Assembly (NCBI GenBank): GCA_013911415.1
Contig: JACETI010000001.1
Coordinates: 372,001 to 436,000, forward strand
Direction of reading: 5' to 3'
Length of the DNA stretch: 64,000 nucleotides
Origin: Legionella sp.
GTDB taxonomy: Bacteria; Pseudomonadota; Gammaproteobacteria; Legionellales; Legionellaceae
Below are positions 58,348-64,000 of the stretch, in pieces. Made by a program: the position numbers and the translations under genes. Every line of letters begins with the position of its first letter. The first letter of the stretch is position 1. Below the pieces are notes generated by a model that worked only from the letters and a program-made list of their open reading frames with translations, was not told the DNA's origin and did no database searches.

Positions 58348-58435
58348 TGTGATATGCTATGGCAAGAATGGCCTGATACCCTGAAATTCAGTGTATAAAC
58401 TAGGGCCTTTAGTTCCGTCAGTCAAGGGGTTTTTA

Positions 58436-59635
58436 ATGTCAGAGTGGTTTCCCGCATCTTGGCAGCGATTTTCAAGTGAACAACTGCCCATTTATTCCGA
58501 TTTAAAAAAGTTGCGTCAAGTGGTGGAAACATTGACAACCCTTAATCCTTTGGTAACGCTTGCTGAAATACGACAACTTAAGCAACACATCAAGCAGGCT
58601 TGCTATCAAAAAAGCTTTATTCTACAAGGGGGTGATTGCGCAGAATCTTTTGCCGAATGTTCAGAACAGGTGGTTGCAAATAAGCTTAGCCTGTTGAAAC
58701 AAATGGGAGAAATACTTCGACCTTCTTTGCAGCGATCACTCGTATACGTTGGTCGCATTGCTGGGCAGTATACTAAACCACGTTCGTCTGGGATAGAAAC
58801 CCAAAATCAAGTTTGTTTACCGAGCTATCGTGGCGATTTAGTTAACGGTTCAACCTTTGACCCAGTGATAAGAGTGGCTGATCCAAATCGTATGCTAGTT
58901 GGGTACCAACATGCATCAATGACATTAAAACACATCGGCACTGTGCTTAAAAAATTCCCTCAAGAAACATTCTACACTTCCCATGAAGCATTACATTTGT
59001 ACTATGAGCAAGCGCTTACAAGACAGTCCTCTGATGGTAAATGGTACAATTCATCCACACATTTCCCGTGGATTGGCATGCGCACCGCCTTTTTAGATAG
59101 TCCTCAGGTCGAATTTTTAAGAGGGTTAGATAACCCTCTAGGAATAAAAATTAGTGCCGATATGCAGGCAGAACGCTTGGTCCAATTGATTAAGCAGTTA
59201 AATCCTTTGGAAGAAGAAGGGCGCGTCGTACTTATTACACGACTAGGTAGTCAGCAGGTTGAACACTGCTTGCCTCGATTGATTCAAGCCGTCAATAAAC
59301 TGCATTCTCCAGTGGCATGGTTTTGCGATCCTATGCATGGGAATACTGAATTAACTAACGAGGGGATAAAGACCCGCCATTTTAATGTAATGCTCGAAGA
59401 GCTTCTTAAAACAGTTGCCATTCATTCTGCCTTGGGTTCCCATTTAAGTGGAATTCACTTGGAGTTGACAGGCGAGGATGTGACAGAATGCTTAGGTGGC
59501 CCTCAACAGTTTGTATCCAAAGATTTGAAGCGTTCTTATAAAAGCTTAGTTGACCCCCGCCTAAATGAACTGCAATCATTAGAAATGGCAAAGAGATTGG
59601 CTAAGATGCTCAACTGCCCTGTCAAACATTCCTGA
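58436..59635 (+). CDS. 3-deoxy-7-phosphoheptulonate synthase, class II
   Basis: First step of the shikimate pathway. From ATG 58436, with AAGGGG 7 bp upstream, it is 399 aa; the frame start at 58391 is an extension. Class II (plant-type) signatures are FILQGGDCAESFAEC, VGRIAGQYTKPRS, SYRGDLVNG, CDPMHGNTE and GIHLELTGEDVTECLGG. The length is a little under the usual 440-460 aa of class II enzymes. A short CTGC/GCAG stem followed by T5 lies 20 bp after the stop and may end transcription. It supplies chorismate with AroA and feeds PabC/FolP. Confidence 0.95.
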   Translation: MSEWFPASWQRFSSEQLPIYSDLKKLRQVVETLTTLNPLVTLAEIRQLKQHIKQACYQKSFILQGGDCAESFAECSEQVVANKLSLLKQMGEILRPSLQRSLVYVGRIAGQYTKPRSSGIETQNQVCLPSYRGDLVNGSTFDPVIRVADPNRMLVGYQHASMTLKHIGTVLKKFPQETFYTSHEALHLYYEQALTRQSSDGKWYNSSTHFPWIGMRTAFLDSPQVEFLRGLDNPLGIKISADMQAERLVQLIKQLNPLEEEGRVVLITRLGSQQVEHCLPRLIQAVNKLHSPVAWFCDPMHGNTELTNEGIKTRHFNVMLEELLKTVAIHSALGSHLSGIHLELTGEDVTECLGGPQQFVSKDLKRSYKSLVDPRLNELQSLEMAKRLAKMLNCPVKHS

Positions 59636-59682
59636 CAAACCATCTGCATCAAAAGCAGCTTTTTACTTCCTTAACGTTAACA

Positions 59683-61548
59683 TTAAGTTCCATGAATTTT
59701 TTTACAAAGGTCTGCTTCCTCGGCTTTATCTAAAAGATCCCCATATAATTTTTCAATAGAGCGTTGGCCCAATAATCCAAAGGCTTGAAGAGGTTTTATC
59801 GAGCGGATTATTTTAAATGGTTTTTGAGAGCTGGTCGCATTCTCCTCCGCCTCTTTCATCAATAAACGTTGAAAGAGAGTGATCCGGGTATCTTTGATAG
59901 TAAGCCCTGTCGAATGCCCATCATCGAGCGTGTGGGCTACTGGCTTTTGGGATGTATTCTGATGATGTAACCGACGTTGGATACGTTCTTTTAAATGCAG
60001 GGGACAAACAGCTCCTGGAAGTGGTTGAGGAACGCTTTGCAGATCGGTTTTTTGAAAAATCAGCATTTGCGAAGCATAGGTAGCTGCCGAATGATAATAA
60101 AGTTCCTGCGAGCACGCATAACTAGCGTCTGTGATACGTTCTTTGACCATAGGCGTTTCTTCGATCATTTTTAGGATGGCTTTTGTGAGTGAATGACCGC
60201 TTTTATCTTTGCCAAGATTGACAGCAACATAGCCACCCGGTTTTGTAATATTAAGCAGATGAAACATCAGTGGCAGACACCAATTTTTTAACCAGGCGGT
60301 ATGGTTTTCATACCGATCTGTTCGACCGTAATTATATTCTTCGGTGTTATAAGCAGGTAAGCCTGAAAAACAAAAATCTGCTTTTACCGGTGGAGTAATG
60401 TCTAAAGCCTCTTGGAAAGTACATGTAACCTTTTTGTACGGGTATGCCCCTTGTAAATAAGCTGTCAGCGCATTATAAGGTTCTTCAAGGTCTTTGTTGA
60501 TATCATTGATGTATAATTCTTCAAAATAGTCTCGGGATAGGTACGCAGCAGACTCTCGTTCCCCCCATCCAGCACAGGGATCATAATATACTTTAAATGG
60601 TGGATGAGGATTAAATTTTCCTCGATTTGTGTGATATTCAATGTAATGAATTACTTCATATAGCGTAAATGGTTTAAAGTTTGAGGCTAGGCAGTTGTTT
60701 TTTTCCATCGCTTGCACAAGTGTTTTAGATGTTAATGGATAGCGCTGGCTGTAAGGTGTAGCATTGATCAGGGTTCTGCGTTTACGATAAATAGCGTCTC
60801 TTACAATCGTATATATTTTTATTGCATTATCCGGATGGAAAATGTCGTGGGGATTTATACCTGCTAGGGATGGATAGTGCTTGATAGGCGTATTATATCG
60901 CTGCTTATATGTGTAAAATTTCGCCAGGTCCCCACTGCTGCCGGAGCCACCTGGTACAAATACGACCGGAGTTTGGCTAAATTTTTGATTGAGCGTTGGA
61001 TCCTCAGATCTTGTGTTTAAATAGCTATGTCGGATAAGGCGGGCCGCTGTATCCCGGGCTGCCTCAGTCACTTGGTATTCTAACGGGCTACGAATTTTCT
61101 CTGTAATCAGTAAATAGCTTATGGCTTGGTTCGATGCACACTCATAGAGCATATAAAGAAAATTATTTAGTGCTTGGTTGACCTCTTGATTCGTTTCTTT
61201 TACATAAGTCAATTTTAATGCTGCAAACGCATCTTTAAGTTTGGGCTCAGTAAACAGCACTGATTCATATTTATCCATGTTTAGAGTGATAAAGTAGGGT
61301 TCTTGTGGATCTATTTGTCCCAGCATTTCTTGATGTGTAAGCCAATATTGAACGACTAAAAGATAAGTTTGTTGCAGTGCGAAGTAGATTTTTTTATTTT
61401 TAGGAAAGTCCTGAAACTTAATGTTAATTGAAGTTTTCTCAATGAACTGTTTTAAGACGGTGCTATTTAAAAAAAGGGTAATTTCTGAATTCTCCCCTTC
61501 TTCCAATTTTGGCGGTATAAAATCTTTAAAAACATCACTCAGTTTCAT
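59683..61548 (-). CDS. Large protein with a divergent SAM-dependent methyltransferase domain
   Basis: 621 aa, not matching a named family. Residues 1-190 are helical and unassigned. A Gly/Ser-rich VPGGSGSSGDLAKF lies at 198-211. A methyltransferase-like core follows: D323-P-C-A-G-W-G as motif I, ELYINDINKD as the second strand and SGLPAYNTEEY at 395-405 in the place of motif IV (usually DPPY or SPPY). KPGGYVAVNLGKDKSG follows at 436-451. The layout resembles N6-adenine/N4-cytosine DNA methylases with SPPY motifs, but the double proline is lost. The C-terminal end contains KAEEADLCKK, loosely E-block-like. AAGGAA precedes the ATG. Whether it acts on DNA, on another substrate or not at all is open. 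Confidence 0.75.
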   Translation of the reverse strand: MKLSDVFKDFIPPKLEEGENSEITLFLNSTVLKQFIEKTSINIKFQDFPKNKKIYFALQQTYLLVVQYWLTHQEMLGQIDPQEPYFITLNMDKYESVLFTEPKLKDAFAALKLTYVKETNQEVNQALNNFLYMLYECASNQAISYLLITEKIRSPLEYQVTEAARDTAARLIRHSYLNTRSEDPTLNQKFSQTPVVFVPGGSGSSGDLAKFYTYKQRYNTPIKHYPSLAGINPHDIFHPDNAIKIYTIVRDAIYRKRRTLINATPYSQRYPLTSKTLVQAMEKNNCLASNFKPFTLYEVIHYIEYHTNRGKFNPHPPFKVYYDPCAGWGERESAAYLSRDYFEELYINDINKDLEEPYNALTAYLQGAYPYKKVTCTFQEALDITPPVKADFCFSGLPAYNTEEYNYGRTDRYENHTAWLKNWCLPLMFHLLNITKPGGYVAVNLGKDKSGHSLTKAILKMIEETPMVKERITDASYACSQELYYHSAATYASQMLIFQKTDLQSVPQPLPGAVCPLHLKERIQRRLHHQNTSQKPVAHTLDDGHSTGLTIKDTRITLFQRLLMKEAEENATSSQKPFKIIRSIKPLQAFGLLGQRSIEKLYGDLLDKAEEADLCKKIHGT

Positions 61549-61676
61549 TTTGGTTCCTTCAAGATTTCATTTGAGCAATCTAACGAAAGGTTGGTTAGCA
61601 TGGTAACTGAGTAGCAATAATTAATCTATGTGTGAACAAAATTATAAAAAATTAGGAGGAATCATTTAAAGGACAA

Positions 61677-62246
61677 TCAAAAAGACAGCGTAGCGAGAGA
61701 TTCTTTGGCAAGTGTTAGTTGCTTGTTGAGTTCTCCCAGTTCTTTTGTGAGCTTTAAGCTTTCTTGGGTGCATTTACATTCGGCCAGACGCGTTTTCAGT
61801 GCTAGATCTTGCGACTGAAGGCGCTGAATTTTTTCTTCGGTTTTTTCTACAAATTGATTTCGTGTACAAAGCTCGTCGAGCAAGCTCTTGGAAGAGGGTG
61901 CTCGTACTGAGGCGCCCGTGTGGTTGTCATTGCAGTAGGTAACAAGGACTTGTATTTTTTGCGAAATTTTTTCTGCAAGATAATGGGCGCTCAACGAACG
62001 TTTAACATTTTTAAGGCGTTCTATTTCTGTTTTGATGTCATCAACTAATTTTTGAGGCTGTGGATTAATGTAAGAAGGAAATAAATGTTTTGGTAATATT
62101 GCTTGGGACAAAGAACGCGAGAGTTGGCTCATCTTCCATTCAAGCTCAGGCAATCTTTGTATCATTTCTTTAAGTAAACGATCGTAACGCGCTTGTTGAA
62201 AAGTATGCTGCCCGTTATCGTCCATCGATCCGTTTGAGTTTTTCAT
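61677..62246 (-). CDS. Coiled-coil orphan protein, 189 aa
   Basis: Not recognised. It is almost entirely helical and charged, with two predicted coiled-coil stretches (residues 40-90 and 125-180, heptad-like EKIQRLQSQDLALKTRL). No signal or membrane segment is visible. Its 5' end overlaps the upstream permease gene by 32 bp; ATG 62225 is an alternative start that nearly removes the overlap. Neither has a strong ribosome site, so coupled translation is likely. Confidence 0.7.
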   Translation of the reverse strand: MKNSNGSMDDNGQHTFQQARYDRLLKEMIQRLPELEWKMSQLSRSLSQAILPKHLFPSYINPQPQKLVDDIKTEIERLKNVKRSLSAHYLAEKISQKIQVLVTYCNDNHTGASVRAPSSKSLLDELCTRNQFVEKTEEKIQRLQSQDLALKTRLAECKCTQESLKLTKELGELNKQLTLAKESLATLSF

Positions 62247-63621
62247 AGCGTGTTTGTATCCAAGAACTTAAAAGCGGTGGTATGCACATACTAATCAGTC
62301 CAATAATAAGCAAGGTTTCATAATTTTTTAATGATCCAACATTGACGGCTGTTGGAGGAATGAAACTGACAATAAAAGTGATAATTCCTCCTAAAGTTCC
62401 TACACCTGTAACAATTATGACCCCAGTAATACCACCAGGAATACGAAACGCCCGATGACGGTCAGGCTCACTGAACCTTAATTTGATTGCTGCTGCGAAC
62501 ATCAGAAAATACATCAGCATATAAAGCTGAGCCGCTAATGCGGTTAATAACCAATATGACCCGTTAATACTGGGCATAAAGATGAAAAGCGCAGAAAGGA
62601 TAGTCACAATAACGGCTTGTATAATTAGCAAAGTAACGGGCGCACCGTTTTTATTCTCTTTTCGGAAAACTTCAGGAAGATGGCCATCTTTAGCAGCAAT
62701 AAGAAGGCCTTTGGTAGGTGCAATAATCCAATTGCTAACATTACCAAGGCCACCGACAATTAACATCAGGGCTACTAAGGGCATGAGACTGGTTAAGTGA
62801 TACTGTTTAAAAAACATTTCAAAAGCCTGCATAATCCCTGCAATCAAATTAATCTCGTTTTGTGGCAATACAATTGCGATTGCTAACGATCCCGCAACTA
62901 ATGTGCCCAGAATAATGAGAACCGAATAAATCAATGCGCGTGGAAACGCACGCTGAGGGTCACGTACTTCATTTGCATGCACAGTAGCTATTTCAATACC
63001 ACAAAAGGACATAATGATGGCTGTTAACGAAATCCATAACGATTGATCTTCCCAGTGAGGTCGAATGCTTTCGTAGTCAAATTGAATATGAATGGGGTTG
63101 CCTTTCACTAACCAAATAATACCTAATACGATAATTAGCGCCATAGGCAAAATAAGGCCAAAAAGAGCGCATACGTTGCTAAATAAAGCAGAAGAGCGCA
63201 TGCCTCTTAGATTTAAAAAGGTTGCTGCCCAAAATGCTAGCGGAATAACGGTACCGATAAAATATGGATTATCTATAAGCGTAGGATGAATGAGATAACC
63301 TATGGTGCCGGCAACGAATGATAAGAGCGTGGGGTACCAAATGATATTTTCCGCCCACTGTAGCCAAATAGCAAGGAAGCCCATTTTTTTTCCAAAAGCT
63401 TCTCTTACCCAAATATAAATGCCGCCGCCTTTAGGCCAGCCAGAAGCAAGTTCTGCGGACACTAATGCCGTGGGCAATAAAAAAAACAAAGCCCCAAAAA
63501 TAAAAAAGCTGATGAGTTGGCCACCAAATAAAGCAGTGGCAGGTAAATTACGGATACTATCCACTGAGCCAACAGTAATCATTGTAAGACTAAAAATCGT
63601 CAGCTCATGTTTTTTATGCAT
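62215..63621 (-). CDS. APC-superfamily amino-acid permease, second copy
   Basis: 468-aa, about 12-segment inner-membrane transporter of the same subfamily as the one at 47754-49118: SVDSIRNLPATALFGGQLISFF, KGGGIYIWVREAFGKK and NIIWYPTLLSFVAG correspond closely. The subfamily includes glutamate/GABA-type antiporters. AGGACAGG precedes the ATG. It lies 20 bp after ppa and overlaps the coiled-coil gene downstream. The sequence divergence between the two permeases suggests different substrates, not a recent duplication. Confidence 0.92.
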   Translation of the reverse strand: MHKKHELTIFSLTMITVGSVDSIRNLPATALFGGQLISFFIFGALFFLLPTALVSAELASGWPKGGGIYIWVREAFGKKMGFLAIWLQWAENIIWYPTLLSFVAGTIGYLIHPTLIDNPYFIGTVIPLAFWAATFLNLRGMRSSALFSNVCALFGLILPMALIIVLGIIWLVKGNPIHIQFDYESIRPHWEDQSLWISLTAIIMSFCGIEIATVHANEVRDPQRAFPRALIYSVLIILGTLVAGSLAIAIVLPQNEINLIAGIMQAFEMFFKQYHLTSLMPLVALMLIVGGLGNVSNWIIAPTKGLLIAAKDGHLPEVFRKENKNGAPVTLLIIQAVIVTILSALFIFMPSINGSYWLLTALAAQLYMLMYFLMFAAAIKLRFSEPDRHRAFRIPGGITGVIIVTGVGTLGGIITFIVSFIPPTAVNVGSLKNYETLLIIGLISMCIPPLLSSWIQTRYEKLKRIDGR

Positions 63622-63641
63622 TACCTGTCCTGATTGTGTGG

Positions 63642-64000
63642 TTAAGGCTGCTTTCCTGCACGAACAACGCTTTTTTCAACTTCTTCTAAAGCCGTTTCTG
63701 GTCCTTCCCATCCATCAATTTTAACCCATTTTCCTTCTTCTAGATCTTTATAGTGTTGAAAAAAATGTTCAATCGATTTAAGAAAAGGAATTGGCAGATC
63801 TTCTTGCGTATGGATAGCATCGTATAATTTTGTAATTTTACGGATAGGCACGGCAAGAATTTTAGCATCTATGCCGGACTCGTCAGTCATTTTTAAAACA
63901 CCTACAGGACGGCATGCAATGACTGCGCCAGGGAATAAAGGTTCAGGTGTTAGCACTAATACATCAACGGGGTCCCCGTCTTCCGATAAGGTTTGGGGAA
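63642..64000 (-). CDS. ppa: Inorganic pyrophosphatase, 5' end cut by the window
   Basis: Hydrolyses pyrophosphate in the cytosol. The frame stays open to base 64000 and its C-terminal 119 codons are present. They include the metal-binding [15 protein letters not shown], the following [29 protein letters not shown] and the [11 protein letters not shown]...GKWVKIDGW ending, all typical of the soluble family I enzyme. The N-terminal third lies outside the window. Confidence 0.97.
   Translation of the reverse strand, partial: PQTLSEDGDPVDVLVLTPEPLFPGAVIACRPVGVLKMTDESGIDAKILAVPIRKITKLYDAIHTQEDLPIPFLKSIEHFFQHYKDLEEGKWVKIDGWEGPETALEEVEKSVVRAGKQP

Overview
The window is about 64 kb of AT-rich bacterial chromosome. 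Core genes such as the serC-aroA-cmk-rpsA string, lapA-lapB, glmM-folP and pgsA-hda are gammaproteobacterial in sequence and order. They are mixed with large eukaryote-like repeat proteins (ankyrin and ribonuclease-inhibitor-type LRR), many amino-acid permeases, orphan proteins and fresh pseudogenes. That mixture suggests a host-associated member of the Legionellales (Coxiella, Legionella or Rickettsiella relatives). This placement is an inference from gene content; no 16S rRNA, tRNA or secretion-system locus lies in the window.

Layout. 1-7.3 kb: tpiA (3' end cut by the window), glmM-folP, ftsH and rlmE on the minus strand, then pgsA-hda on plus. 7.3-15.6 kb: POT peptide transporter, patatin lipase, a small orphan, recN-nadK, typA and a conserved hypothetical. 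15.6-16.3 kb: a non-coding, very AT-rich stretch holding two diverged copies of a unit of about 230 bp spaced 400 bp apart, each with DnaA-box-like 9-mers. 16.3-22.9 kb: a multi-pass membrane protein behind a strong Fur box, a secreted M28 aminopeptidase, mnmE and an LRR protein. 22.9-29.8 kb: rarA, pabC, an ankyrin protein, a GspH/FimT-like pseudopilin, two orphans and a minus-strand pseudogene tract with several single-base frameshifts. 29.9-39.2 kb: family-4 UDG, pyrF, a WbpE-like aminotransferase, lapB, lapA, rpsA, cmk, aroA, serC. 39.2-47.7 kb: hydantoinase-family operon (HyuA-like, DUF917, NCS1-like permease, orphan protein) and a protein of about 1065 aa with ankyrin repeats. 47.8-53.3 kb: APC permease, hutH, a racemase-family gene broken by one amber codon, an isochorismatase-family hydrolase and an amino-acid-binding protein. 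53.3-54.5 kb: scar-like region with a group II intron domain V/VI relic, a 17-bp direct repeat and a small secreted orphan. 54.5-64 kb: asd, htpX, PafA-like phosphatase, class II DAHP synthase, a methyltransferase-like orphan, a coiled-coil protein, a second APC permease and ppa (5' end cut by the window).

How it fits together. Class II DAHP synthase, AroA, PabC and FolP represent the shikimate-to-folate route. SerC, Asd, HutH, two APC permeases, a POT transporter and an amino-acid-binding protein point to a metabolism built on amino acids and peptides. LapA, LapB, the WbpE-like enzyme, FtsH and HtpX concern envelope assembly and membrane quality control. Host-interaction candidates are the LRR and ankyrin proteins, the patatin lipase, the Fur-box membrane protein, the orphan in the hydantoinase operon and the methyltransferase-like protein.
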